A stretch of DNA of 60,537 bases, taken from CALJIC01 sp039805565 (GTDB lineage Bacteria; Chloroflexota; Chloroflexia; Chloroflexales; Roseiflexaceae). Positions 52,613-60,537 of this stretch are shown in pieces. How positions within the stretch are numbered: the stretch's first letter is position 1; each line of letters begins with the position of its first letter. The DNA is taken from contig JBDLTZ010000193.1 of assembly GCA_039805565.1 (NCBI GenBank), forward strand, positions 1-60,537, given 5' to 3'. Under the pieces are notes generated by a model. It searched no databases, was not told the origin of the DNA, and saw only the letters and a program-made list of their open reading frames with translations. The translations under genes and the position numbers were made by a program.

Positions 52613-54307
52613 ATGGCCCGTCGCATCCGCTGGCAGATCCTGATCGCCGCGGTCAGCTCGCTGGTCGTCCTTGGGCTGATGAGCTACCTCGCCATCACCG
52701 CGGCCTCTGTGGCGCGCCCGCTTAGCGGTGGCGTCTACGTCGAGGGCCTTGCCGATATCCCCCAGCAGCTCAACCCGCTGATCTCGAGTCCGGCTACCGA
52801 CCCGGCGGCAGCCGATATCCAGGCGCTCGTGTTCGATGGGCTCATGCGCATCGGTGCGGATGGCTTGCCCGAGCCGGCCCTTGCGCAGCTCTGGGAGGTC
52901 GATGAGCAGGGCCTCGTCTACACCTTCACCCTGCGGCCCGATGTGACCTGGCACGACGGCACCCCACTCAGCGTGGACGACGTGCTGTTCACGCTGCGCA
53001 CAGTCCAGGGTCCGGTGTTCGGCGGGGACCAGAGCGTCGGCACTTTTTGGCGCACCGTGGTGGTGGACCGGGCCGGGGACCGCAGTATCCGCTGTCGCCT
53101 CGAGGCACCCTTCGCCCCTTTCCTGCGCTACGCGACCTTCCCGATTCTGCCGGCCCACCTGCTGCGAGATGTCCCCCCCGAACAGTGGGGTAGCGTAGCA
53201 TTCAGTCAGAGCCCCGTGGGCACCGGGCCGTACCGTCTCGTGAGCTTGAACGCCGAGCGCGCGACTCTCGCCGCCAACCCCGGCTACTTCGGCGGCCGCC
53301 CGTTCATCGACAACCTCGAGCTGCGCTTCTTCCCGAACGAGCAGGTGGCGCTCGCGGCGATCACCCGCGGCGAGATCGACGGCTTCGGCTTCACCGGCGG
53401 CGGCGACCTGGCGCAGTACAACCCCCCGCGTGGCACCACCCGCCACACCATCCCGCTCGACGGCTACACCGTGCTGACGTTCAACCTGCGCCAGGGGGCG
53501 CTCGCCGACGTCGGGCTGCGTCGCGCGCTGGCGCTCGGGCTGGACAAGGACACGCTGATTGGCGAGGCGCTGGGGGGGCAGGTGATGCGGCTCGACACGC
53601 CGATCCTCCCCGGCTGGTGGGCGGCGTCGCCTGACGTGCAGTGGTACCCCGCGGACTCCACGCAGGCGAACGATGTGCTCGACTCGCTCGGCTGGGAGCG
53701 CGGCGCGGATGGCGTGCGCCTACGTGAGGGTTCGCCTCTGGCGCTGCGCCTCGTCACCGATGGCCAGCCCGAGCGCGTGGTGGCCGCTCAGGAGATCGCC
53801 CGGCAGTGGGCAGGGATCGGGGTGCGCGTCGAGGTCCAGCAGCTCGAGAGCGCGGCGCTCCAGGAGCGGCTGGCCGCGCACGACTTCGAGCTTGCGCTCC
53901 ACGGCTGGCAGCGCCTCGGCCCGGACCCGGACGTGCTCGAGCTGTGGCACTCCTCCCAGGCGGAGAGTGGCCTGAACTACGCCGGCCTGACCGACGAGCA
54001 AATCGACGAGCTGCTCGTTGTCGCCCGCCAGGACTCCGACATCGTCGAGCGCGCCGCGGCGTACGCCGCATTCCAGACGCGCTGGGTGGAGCTGGCGCCG
54101 AGCATTACCCTGTTTCAGCCCACGTTTGTTTATGCCACGGACGAAGAGCTGCGCGGCCTGCCGTTCGACGGTGAGAGCATCGATGCGGCGACCGGCCCTG
54201 TGGCCCCGCCGCTGCTCTACGGCCGCGAGAGCCGCTTCCGCACCATTGGCGACTGGTATATCCGTAGCGCGCGCGAGATTCGCGGCGACCTGCGCCAGAG
54301 CCCGTAG
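52613..54307 (+). CDS. Extracellular solute-binding protein, family 5 (peptide-binding)
   Basis: A 564-residue SBP_bac_5 protein of the OppA/DppA type with an N-terminal membrane anchor (ILIAAVSSLVVLGLMSYLAITAA) and no lipobox Cys. Visible: GGVYVEGLADIPQQLNPLIS, FTLRPDVTWHDGTPLSVDDVLFTLR, SPVGTGPYRLVS and LALGLDKDTLIGEALGGQ. It would bind peptides or other small molecules outside the membrane. No permease or ATPase genes are adjacent, so it is an orphan here. ATG 52613 directly follows secG, indicating one transcript. A bidirectional hairpin terminator follows. Confidence 0.93.
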   Translation: MARRIRWQILIAAVSSLVVLGLMSYLAITAASVARPLSGGVYVEGLADIPQQLNPLISSPATDPAAADIQALVFDGLMRIGADGLPEPALAQLWEVDEQGLVYTFTLRPDVTWHDGTPLSVDDVLFTLRTVQGPVFGGDQSVGTFWRTVVVDRAGDRSIRCRLEAPFAPFLRYATFPILPAHLLRDVPPEQWGSVAFSQSPVGTGPYRLVSLNAERATLAANPGYFGGRPFIDNLELRFFPNEQVALAAITRGEIDGFGFTGGGDLAQYNPPRGTTRHTIPLDGYTVLTFNLRQGALADVGLRRALALGLDKDTLIGEALGGQVMRLDTPILPGWWAASPDVQWYPADSTQANDVLDSLGWERGADGVRLREGSPLALRLVTDGQPERVVAAQEIARQWAGIGVRVEVQQLESAALQERLAAHDFELALHGWQRLGPDPDVLELWHSSQAESGLNYAGLTDEQIDELLVVARQDSDIVERAAAYAAFQTRWVELAPSITLFQPTFVYATDEELRGLPFDGESIDAATGPVAPPLLYGRESRFRTIGDWYIRSAREIRGDLRQSP

Positions 54308-54330
54308 GGTCTTTCGTCACAGAGCGCACC

Positions 54331-54370
54331 GAGGGCCCAGAGAGTGGAGATAGAAACTCTCTGGGCCCTC
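54331..54370. terminator. Bidirectional terminator
   Basis: Perfect 15-bp stem gagggcccagagagt/actctctgggccctc with a 10-nt loop, between the convergent solute-binding protein and GT4-methyltransferase genes. Confidence 0.85.
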
Positions 54371-54387
54371 AGTTCGTCTGTGGCCGT

Positions 54388-56580
54388 CTACGTGAGCGGC
54401 TTGCGTGCCTTGACCACCAGATTCACGAACGTCTTCTCGTCGCCTTGGAGGCTATCGTTGCGGGCGTCCGCCATGCGGAAGAGCCGCACGCCAAGGTTGA
54501 TCGGGTTGAGCAAGCTGCCGTTATTCTGCTCGCCGCGGAAGCGGTCGGCCGAGTTCCGCAGCTTCTTTGGCAGCAGGTTGTGCTCGATCAGCGGCTTGCC
54601 GATGCTGTAGACGATCGCGTGGATGAACGGGAAGGCGTAGTGCGTCTGCTCCTCAAGCGCCTCGATCTCGAAGCCGGCCCCAGAGATCACGCTGTGCAGG
54701 TCCTCGGGGCGGTAGAGGCGCCAGTGGTTGCTCCACAGCCCGGCCACCGGGCCGTTGCCGCGCATCGGCGCGACACCTGCCGCCTCCAGCGACTTGTTGA
54801 TTGGGTCCCAGAGGAAGGGGTAATTGGCGTGCGGCACGCTGAGCGCGAGCGTGCCCCCGGGCTTCAGGATGCGGAACACCTCCTTGAGTGCCCGCCGGTC
54901 GTCGGTCAGATGCTCCAGCACCTCGCTCATCAGGATCTTGTCGAAGGTGCCATCGGCGAACGGCAGGTGGTGGATGTCCACACTTGAGAGCTGCGCGTCC
55001 ACGCCCTCGCTCTCAGCCCACTCCAGCCGCCGCACGTCGCCATCGACCCCGAAGAGGTTGAGCTTGCGCAGCCGGTTCATCATCATCATGTAGACGCCCA
55101 TGCCGCAGCCGCAGTCAAGCACCGTGTCGCCGTCGCGCAGGTCCAGGTAGTCCAGCAGTGTCAGCGCGCGGCGGCGGAAGGCCATGTCGGCCTCGTTGCG
55201 GAGCAGGCGCTCGAGCGTGGCGCGGTCCTCGGCGGAGAGGGTGCTGGTGGGCGGCGGAGTTGTCGGGCTGCCGGGGGTGCGGGTGGACGTGTGCAGGGCC
55301 GTACTCCTTTCGGGGGGCTGCTGTGCGGCAATGTTCGTCCTGGTGCTAAGCGTGTTGGTGGCCGGCGCTGCAGTCCCGATCGTGCTCCACGCGCTGCGCG
55401 CCAGGTGACGGGCGACGTGGGCTCGCCGGCCTGCCTGTGTCTTGCTGTGAACCAAGCTCTCGAGCAGGCGCTCGTAGGTGTTGAGCGTGCGCTCGGTATC
55501 GAACATGCCGCGGATGCGGTCGCGCGTCGGGAGGTAGCGCTCGCGGTCGCGCAGCGTCTCGACGATCGTCCGGGCGAGCCCGTCCGGGTCATTTGGTGGG
55601 GCCAGGCGTCCAAAGCCTGTCTCCTGCACCACGACGCGCGCCCCGGGGATGTTGGTGACGACCACGGGCGTGCCGCAGAGCATCGCCTCGACCTGCGTGA
55701 GCGCCATCATCTCAGTGCGGCTCGGCAGGGCGAAGAGGTCCAGCATCGCATAGAAGTTCGCCATCTGCTGCCGGTCGCGGATGAGGCCGAGGAAGGTGAT
55801 GTGCTCCTTCTCCGCCTCGATCAGTGGCTCGCAGACCTTGTAGAAGTCGTCGTAGACCACGTTGCGCTCGCCGGCGAAGACCAAGTGCGCGTTGGGGAGC
55901 TCTTGGCGGATGAGCGGGAGCGCGCGCAGCAAGTCGTCGAAGCCCTTTTCGCTCACCCAGCGCCCGCCGAAGCCGATCAGCTGCTTATCCGCCAGGCCGA
56001 GCTCCGTGCGCCACGCCCGGGCGCCCGCGGCGTCGGGCTCGGGGAACTCGACGGGCGGGTAGATCGAGGTGAGCTTTTCGCGGAAGGGCCACAGCAGCCG
56101 CGAGTGGCGGGCGTAGTCTTCGCTGTAGGAGGTGACGCCATCGGCCAGGGCGGCGGCAGTGCGGAGGACGTGGAACGCGATCCGCTCGATTGCCTGCTCG
56201 GCCGGGCTGTCGGGCATCACCACATCGCCGTGGTGGGTCATCAGCAGCGGGCGGCCGAGGGCGCGACAGATCGCCGCGACCAGCGGCGCCTCGGGGAGCG
56301 GCGTGTGGATCTGGACCACGTCGTGGTCTGCGATCAGGCGCGCCGCGGCCCACGGGAAGGCCGGCGTGACCATGCCGCGGCTGAAGCGCGAGACCGGCTG
56401 CAGTCGCACCACCCGCACCCCGTTCAGCATCTCGTCGCGCGGCAGGTCGGGCGCATGCCTGGTGGTGACGACCGTTACCTGGTGGCCGCGTGCGGCGAGG
56501 CTCTCGGCGACTCGGACGGCGTGGACTGTCAGGCCGGTCCAGTGCGGGTGGTAGAAGGTCAGGGCTACCAGAATCTTCAT
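54388..56580 (-). CDS. GT4 glycosyltransferase - SAM methyltransferase fusion
   Basis: A 730-residue bifunctional protein. Residues 1 to about 385 form a GT-B glycosyltransferase (MKILVALTFYHPHWTGLTVH, GGRWVSEKGFDDLLRALP, and a donor site with PSRTEMMALTQVEAMLCGTPVV). A Ser/Thr/Pro-rich linker spans about 400-450 (STRTNIAAQQPPERSTALHT). Residues about 455-730 are a class I SAM-dependent methyltransferase (motif I TVLDCGCGMGVY, motif II FDKILMSEVLEHLTDD, LKPGGTLALSVPH). Likely makes a methylated sugar on a lipid or surface glycan; substrate unknown. ATG 56580, preceded by a TGCTATAATG box at 56696. Confidence 0.92.
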   Translation of the reverse strand: MKILVALTFYHPHWTGLTVHAVRVAESLAARGHQVTVVTTRHAPDLPRDEMLNGVRVVRLQPVSRFSRGMVTPAFPWAAARLIADHDVVQIHTPLPEAPLVAAICRALGRPLLMTHHGDVVMPDSPAEQAIERIAFHVLRTAAALADGVTSYSEDYARHSRLLWPFREKLTSIYPPVEFPEPDAAGARAWRTELGLADKQLIGFGGRWVSEKGFDDLLRALPLIRQELPNAHLVFAGERNVVYDDFYKVCEPLIEAEKEHITFLGLIRDRQQMANFYAMLDLFALPSRTEMMALTQVEAMLCGTPVVVTNIPGARVVVQETGFGRLAPPNDPDGLARTIVETLRDRERYLPTRDRIRGMFDTERTLNTYERLLESLVHSKTQAGRRAHVARHLARSAWSTIGTAAPATNTLSTRTNIAAQQPPERSTALHTSTRTPGSPTTPPPTSTLSAEDRATLERLLRNEADMAFRRRALTLLDYLDLRDGDTVLDCGCGMGVYMMMMNRLRKLNLFGVDGDVRRLEWAESEGVDAQLSSVDIHHLPFADGTFDKILMSEVLEHLTDDRRALKEVFRILKPGGTLALSVPHANYPFLWDPINKSLEAAGVAPMRGNGPVAGLWSNHWRLYRPEDLHSVISGAGFEIEALEEQTHYAFPFIHAIVYSIGKPLIEHNLLPKKLRNSADRFRGEQNNGSLLNPINLGVRLFRMADARNDSLQGDEKTFVNLVVKARKPLT

Positions 56581-56695
56581 GCACTATCCAGGTCGAACGG
56601 GATGAGGACCGCCCCTTGGGCGCCTCCCCGAACGCGTGCTCTCTCGAGAGCCCAGGCGCTCTGATGCTCAGCGTGAGTGATTGCTCCGTACTGGC

Positions 56696-56704
56696 ATTAT
56701 AGCA
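56696..56704 (-). promoter_or_regulatory. Extended -10 promoter of the GT4-methyltransferase gene
   Basis: Minus strand TGCTATAAT followed by G; no good -35. Leader about 110 nt. It is divergent from the ssb promoter, 28 bp away. Confidence 0.6.
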
Positions 56705-56731
56705 GATTGGACGGCCCTACTGCGCTTTTTC

Positions 56732-56760
56732 TTGACATGGTGAAACATCCATGCTACACT
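56732..56760 (+). promoter_or_regulatory. Sigma70 promoter of ssb
   Basis: TTGACA, 17-bp spacer, TACACT. Leader about 115 nt with a small hairpin-forming stretch (agcatatatgtgct). Confidence 0.88.
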
Positions 56761-56881
56761 CGGCACATAGGTTGGTCTGAGTAGCATATATGTGCTCCGG
56801 ACCGAGCCTGCCCACGCTTCGCTGCAGAGCACGAAGGACCAAAGGGAAGAAGCGGTACGAGTAAATACGAGGAGGACGACC

Positions 56882-57460
56882 ATGGCCAAGGACTTGAACA
56901 AGGTGATGCTCACTGGCTACCTCGGCGCCGACCCGGAGATGCGCTATCTGCCCCCGCGCAACAGCGAGGACAAGCCGAGCGCGGTCACGACGTTCCGCGT
57001 CGCCTCCGGCCGCACGTGGCGCTCGGCCCACGACGGCGTGCAGCACGACGACACAGAGTGGTTCCGCGTGGTGGCGTGGGAGAAGCTGGCCGAGATTTGC
57101 AATCAGTACCTCACCAAGGGCACGAGAGTGTATGTCGAGGGCCGCCTGCAGACGCGTAAGTGGCAGGACCAGAGCGGCCAGGACCGCTACACCACCGAGG
57201 TGATCGCGCAGGACATGATCATTCTCTCGAGCCGCGGTGAGCGCCAGTCCGTCCCGCAGGATGCGGACCAGGGCGTCGATGAGGATGTCGGCGTGCCGAT
57301 GCCAACCCCCACGCCGAGCCGCCGCCCGATGCCCAGCGGCTCGCCCGCGCCTTCGCGCCCGGCCCCGAGCGGCAACGGTGGTCGCCAGGCCCCGGCTGGC
57401 CGTGGACCGGCCCGCAACGTCCCGCAGTCGATAGAGAACGATGAGGACCTGCCGTTCTAG
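56882..57460 (+). CDS. ssb: Single-stranded DNA-binding protein
   Basis: A 192-residue SSB with an N-terminal OB fold (LNKVMLTGYLGADPEMRYLP, EWFRVVAWEKLAEICNQYL, KGTRVYVEGRLQTRKWQDQSG), a Pro/Ser/Gly-rich disordered region and the acidic protein-interaction tip DEDLPF. Protects ssDNA and recruits repair and replication proteins. ATG 56882 has GAGGAGG upstream and the normal family start. It has its own strong promoter and terminator, so it is monocistronic rather than part of an rpsF-ssb-rpsR operon. Confidence 0.96.
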   Translation: MAKDLNKVMLTGYLGADPEMRYLPPRNSEDKPSAVTTFRVASGRTWRSAHDGVQHDDTEWFRVVAWEKLAEICNQYLTKGTRVYVEGRLQTRKWQDQSGQDRYTTEVIAQDMIILSSRGERQSVPQDADQGVDEDVGVPMPTPTPSRRPMPSGSPAPSRPAPSGNGGRQAPAGRGPARNVPQSIENDEDLPF

Positions 57461-57517
57461 GATCGCTAGGAGCGATAGGCTTCACGCCCACAGCTCTGCC
57501 CGAGTCGTAGAGACACG

Positions 57518-57548
57518 AGATGCCCCCAGGAAACTTCTGGGGGCATCT
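57518..57548. terminator. Terminator of ssb
   Basis: Perfect 12-bp stem agatgcccccag/ctgggggcatct with a 7-nt loop, 58 nt after the ssb stop and before the convergent SDR gene. Confidence 0.8.
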
Positions 57549-57628
57549 GCCTGTTCGCGATGGCGGTCAAGGAGTGCGCGAAGCTGAGCTCGGGCGTGGC
57601 TGTGCGGTCGATGGCTATGTGCGCCGGA

Positions 57629-58567
57629 TTATGCTGCCGCGAACTCGCGCTCGAGCAGCACCTCCTCGTCTGCCATCTGCTTGTCGAGCCACGTCCGGTA
57701 GCTCGGGTAGCGCAGCGTCATCCCGAGCTCACGGGTGATGCGCTGGTTGCTCGCACGGACCGAGGACGAGGCCACCCCGACGACCGACGGGTCGATCCCG
57801 GTGTGCAGCGCCGCCTCACGCGGGTAGGCGCGCGGTGGAACCATACCGAGCCGGCGGCGGATCTCGCCGTAGAATACTGCGGCGCGGGCCGGCTCGTCAT
57901 CCACCACGTTGTAGATCGCCCCGGGCTGCCCGTCTACGGCCACGCGCACGAGGACCTGCACCAGATCCTCCACGTGGATGTGTGGGATAAAGTTGCGCCC
58001 ATCGCCAATCATGGGGGCCGTGCCGCTGCGCACCGCCTCGATCGGGTCGCGGCCGGGGCCATAGATCGCGCCGACGCGCAGGGTGATCGCGGGGAAACCG
58101 TGCTGGCGGGCGGCCTCGAGCAGCACCTGCTCGGCTGCGACCATCGTCTCCGCCAACGGGTGCCCTGGGGCCACGCCCGAGTCCTCGGTGAGCCATTCAT
58201 CGCCCCGGTCGCCGTAGACGACGGTGCTGCCGGTGAAGACGTAGGAGCGCACGCTGCGCGAGCGGGAGCACGCGGCGATCAGGTTGCGATTACCCTCGAC
58301 GTGGAGGCGGCGCAGCGGGGTGCTCTCGAGGATGAGGCGTGAGGTGAGGTTGTAGACGTGCTCGATACCATAGGCCACGCCGACTAAGCTCTCGGGCTGA
58401 GTGACGTCCGCTTGCCAGACTGCGGCGCCAAGTGCTGCCAGCCGCTGTGCAGCCTCGTTCTCTGAGTCACGCGTCAGCGCGCGCACATAGTGCCCACGTG
58501 CCAGCAGCTGCTCGGTAAGCCGCGCGCCGACGTAGCCCGACGCGCCTGCGATCAGATAGCGCCCCAT
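57629..58567 (-). CDS. Extended SDR/NAD-dependent epimerase-like protein with altered active site
   Basis: A 312-residue Rossmann protein of the extended SDR/epimerase family: cofactor motif LIAGASGYVGARLTEQLLARG, DVTQPES, VYNLTSRL, FTGSTVVYGDRGD and RVGAIYGPGRDP. At the position of the catalytic YxxxK the sequence reads HPLAETMVAAEQ, i.e. L and M replace Tyr and Lys, so classic SDR catalysis is unlikely. ATG 58567 has AGGGGG upstream and begins at the nucleotide-binding fold. It is convergent with ssb and divergent from sbcD. It might be a binding or regulatory NAD(P) protein. Confidence 0.88.
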   Translation of the reverse strand: MGRYLIAGASGYVGARLTEQLLARGHYVRALTRDSENEAAQRLAALGAAVWQADVTQPESLVGVAYGIEHVYNLTSRLILESTPLRRLHVEGNRNLIAACSRSRSVRSYVFTGSTVVYGDRGDEWLTEDSGVAPGHPLAETMVAAEQVLLEAARQHGFPAITLRVGAIYGPGRDPIEAVRSGTAPMIGDGRNFIPHIHVEDLVQVLVRVAVDGQPGAIYNVVDDEPARAAVFYGEIRRRLGMVPPRAYPREAALHTGIDPSVVGVASSSVRASNQRITRELGMTLRYPSYRTWLDKQMADEEVLLEREFAAA

Positions 58568-58861
58568 AGGCCCCCCTGCTCTCACGTGCGGGTGCGGACG
58601 GCGACGTCGCCGGCCAGCGCGCCAGTCACAAAAACCGCCGCTCGGCGGCGTGCAGCGCGGTGTGTCCCGCTTTGCGTCTTTCTGCTGCCCCGTCGGCGGC
58701 GTCGTGCCGGCATAGTATCGTGCTGGTAATGTACCGAGGCAGTACTATTGTATCACTTATGGTTGTTGATTGCTAGCCCATGATCCTGAGCGCGGCCTGT
58801 GCATTCTGTGTGCATACACGTATTCTTCACCAGTTGATCCGCCGCTGAGAGCTTGGTGACG

Positions 58862-58917
58862 TGTGGGATTACACCTGCTATCCCAAAGTTATCCCAACTT
58901 ATCCCAACTTATCCCAC
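58862..58917. repeat. Helically phased TTATCCCAA repeats
   Basis: Four direct copies of YTATCCCAA start at 58878, 58888, 58898 and 58908, exactly 10 bp apart (ctatcccaaa, gttatcccaa, cttatcccaa, cttatcccac). An inverted copy (TGTGGGATTA, complement TAATCCCACA) lies at 58862-58871. The unit is close to, but not the same as, the DnaA box TTATCCACA. Confidence 0.9.
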
Positions 58918-59022
58918 ATAGATTTCCCTCAAGGATGCTGTAGGGGCATAGTCGGTGGTATGTCGAGTGTCAGGCATTTACCGGGAAGTGCGGAAAGTGT
59001 TTTTAGCAAAAGTGTTCTATGT

Positions 59023-59051
59023 TTGACTCGCGGATCGTCTGACCGTACAAT
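59023..59051 (+). promoter_or_regulatory. Sigma70 promoter of sbcD
   Basis: TTGACT, 17-bp spacer, TACAAT; leader about 80 nt. It lies about 105 bp downstream of the last phased repeat. Confidence 0.85.
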
Positions 59052-59138
59052 TGTTTCAAGCGGCGTGCCGGAGCTCCGACGCCGCCCTCTCATACGCGTT
59101 GCAGTCGCCTTTCGCCTGCTATCAACCACCCAGGACGT

Positions 59139-60380
59139 ATGATCAAGCTGCTACACCTCGCCGACCTGCACATTGGCGTGGAGAACTACGGCCGTGTCGA
59201 CCCGGCCACTGGTCTGCATACCCGCCTGACCGATTACCTTGCGCGGCTCGACGAGGCGATCGACCTCGGCCTTGCCGAAGGCGTGGACGCGGTGCTAATC
59301 GCCGGCGACATCTACAAGAGCCGCACGCCCAACCCCACCCACCAGCGCGAGTTCGCCAAACGGGTGCGCCGGATGCGCGCCGCCGATCTGCCGGTGCTCA
59401 TCCTCACCGGCAACCACGACGTCTCGCCCGCCGCTGGACGCGCGCACTCGATCGAGATCTTCGACACGCTGGCGCTGGAGGGTGTGACAATCGCCGACCG
59501 CCCGCGGACCCACATCCTCGAGACGCGCTCCGGTCCGCTCCAGGTGATCGCGCTGCCGTGGGTCACACGCCACAACCTCTTGACGAAGGAGGAGCTGCGC
59601 CTCTCGTCGATCCTCGAGGTCGAGACGATGCTGGTGGACCGGATCGACCGCTTCCTCAACAGTGCAGTGTACGAGCTGGACCCAGACATCCCTACGGTGC
59701 TGACGGTGCATGGCACAATCGCCGGCGCGACGCTGGGCGCCGAGCAGTCGATCATGCTCGGGCGGGATATCGTCCTGCCGAAGAGTGTCGTATCGCTGCC
59801 GGGGATCGACTACGTGGCGCTGGGCCACATCCACAAGCACCAGACTCTGGGCGAGCACCCGCCGGTGGTCTACCCCGGCAGCATTGAGCGGATCGACTTC
59901 GGCGAGGAGCGCGAGGACAAGGGGTGCGTGCTGGTGGAGCTGGCGAAGGGGGCCACAAGCTGGTACTTCCACAAACTGGCGGCGCGTCCGTTCGTAACGG
60001 TGGCGGTGGATGTGCGGCAGTCGCCCGAGCCTCAGGCGCGTGTCCTGGCGGCGCTCGATAAGCGCAGCGTGACCGACGCTGTAGTGCGGGTGAAGATCGA
60101 CGCGCTGCCCGAGCAGGCGGCCGCGATCCGCACCGACGAGATCCGGCAGCAGCTGGAGGAGGCAGGCGCATTCTTCGTGGCGGCGGTCGCGGTGGATGTG
60201 GAGCGCAAGTCGCGCAGCCGGCTCCAGGTGGACGGCGGCGACCTGCTCGAAGGGCTGACGCCGCGCCGGGCGCTGGAGCTCTACCTGCGCGCCAAGACGC
60301 CGCCGCTCTCCGAGGAGCGTATCCGCGCGCTCTTGGGCGCCGCCGATGAGCTCTTCGCGGAGCAGGGACCGAGTTTCTAG
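59139..60380 (+). CDS. sbcD: Exonuclease SbcD/Mre11-family subunit
   Basis: A 413-residue metallophosphoesterase nuclease. Visible: motif I LLHLADLHIG, motif II VLIAGDIYKSRTPNP, motif III LTGNHD, VLTVHGTIAG and GHIHKH, giving the two-metal site; then the capping domain (about 260-360). With SbcC it would process DNA hairpins and double-strand breaks. No sbcC is seen, but it could follow beyond the hairpin and the right edge. ATG 59139 has AGGA upstream. Upstream DNA carries phased repeats that may be a regulatory array. Confidence 0.94.
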   Translation: MIKLLHLADLHIGVENYGRVDPATGLHTRLTDYLARLDEAIDLGLAEGVDAVLIAGDIYKSRTPNPTHQREFAKRVRRMRAADLPVLILTGNHDVSPAAGRAHSIEIFDTLALEGVTIADRPRTHILETRSGPLQVIALPWVTRHNLLTKEELRLSSILEVETMLVDRIDRFLNSAVYELDPDIPTVLTVHGTIAGATLGAEQSIMLGRDIVLPKSVVSLPGIDYVALGHIHKHQTLGEHPPVVYPGSIERIDFGEEREDKGCVLVELAKGATSWYFHKLAARPFVTVAVDVRQSPEPQARVLAALDKRSVTDAVVRVKIDALPEQAAAIRTDEIRQQLEEAGAFFVAAVAVDVERKSRSRLQVDGGDLLEGLTPRRALELYLRAKTPPLSEERIRALLGAADELFAEQGPSF

Positions 60381-60405
60381 GCAGTCTCCTACGTGACTCT
60401 GCACG

Positions 60406-60427
60406 AGGGAGGGCGCAGGCCCTCCCT
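60406..60427 (+). terminator. Terminator-like hairpin after sbcD
   Basis: 9-bp stem agggagggc/gccctccct with a 4-nt loop, followed by tcgccgttgctcg; T-run weak. Confidence 0.65.
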
Positions 60428-60482
60428 TCGCCGTTGCTCGTCATAATGTGTCAAGGCTTTAGCGTAGGTCGTAATGTGCTGC

Positions 60483-60511
60483 TTGACAGCCCCATGGTGC
60501 TATGCTATTCT
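60483..60511 (+). promoter_or_regulatory. Sigma70 promoter for a gene beyond the window
   Basis: TTGACA, 17-bp spacer, TATTCT, near the right edge and pointing out of the window. Together with the hairpin after sbcD it indicates a new transcription unit. Confidence 0.8.
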
Positions 60512-60537
60512 AACAGGGCCATATTTAGCGAGCTAGA

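Larger units (their letters stand above)
58568..59138. other. Long divergent intergenic region upstream of sbcD
   Basis: 571 bp without a gene and noticeably AT-richer than the flanks. It contains five TTATCCCA-type sites at 58862-58917, a near-consensus sigma70 promoter for sbcD at 59023-59051, and short AT-rich tracts. No tRNA or small ORF is convincing. Confidence 0.7.

Noticed and set aside
58862..58917. Replication origin (DnaA boxes)
   Set aside because: The unit is TTATCCCAA, not TTATCCACA, and no dnaA, dnaN or parAB gene and no AT-rich unwinding element is present. Kept only as an unexplained repeat array.

Overview
The window is high-GC bacterial chromosome, most likely from a member of the Chloroflexota (class Chloroflexia, perhaps a Roseiflexus/Kouleothrix-like lineage). 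The main reasons are two very large membrane proteins with tandem Chlor_Arch_YYY (DUF2298) domains, a DUF7282-type cupredoxin, the tilS-hpt-ftsH gene order, and heptamer and REP-like repeats scattered through and between genes. The taxonomic placement is inference from gene content. No phage genes, CRISPR array or rRNA operon were seen.

Layout. 1-1.7 kb: a nested insertion, with the end of an IS21-like element inside the reverse transcriptase of a group II intron, which itself interrupts radC. 1.7-3.2 kb: a small redox membrane cluster (two 4-TM heme-copper-oxidase-like proteins and a 2x[4Fe-4S] ferredoxin) behind a CRP/FNR-type palindrome. 3.2-13.6 kb: a glycogen/trehalose and stress block, with a GlgX-esterase fusion, a CorA remnant, treZ, treY, a Gly/Met-rich protein, a decayed manganese catalase and a DUF892 ferritin-like protein. 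13.7-19.5 kb: a double-VWA membrane protein, a four-PAS histidine kinase with its stand-alone receiver, and tRNA-Pro(GGG). 19.6-25.3 kb: a PHP-AlbA_2 multidomain protein, an aldehyde dehydrogenase, a secreted Ig-like protein and a PGPGW membrane protein.

25.4-41 kb: mainly housekeeping genes. These are rlmN, an anchored cupredoxin, a cyclic-di-AMP receptor with two GT4 glycosyltransferases, yebC-ruvC, tilS-hpt-ftsH, and cmk followed by two membrane proteins. 41.1-52.1 kb: a 2719-aa protein (GT-C-like + YYY + YYY + TPR) followed by a 914-aa single-YYY paralogue. 52.3-60.5 kb: secG with a solute-binding protein, a GT4-methyltransferase fusion, ssb, an SDR with an altered active site, and sbcD preceded by helically phased 10-bp repeats.

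Two window-wide patterns stand out. First, short low-complexity repeats (CGTGAGT-like and GACCACCG-like units) occur in intergenic DNA and also as in-frame inserts within at least seven conserved genes. Second, many genes lack a good -35 box but carry the same extended -10 (TGSTATAATG), whereas tRNA-Pro, secG, ssb and sbcD have near-consensus sigma70 promoters with 17-bp spacers.
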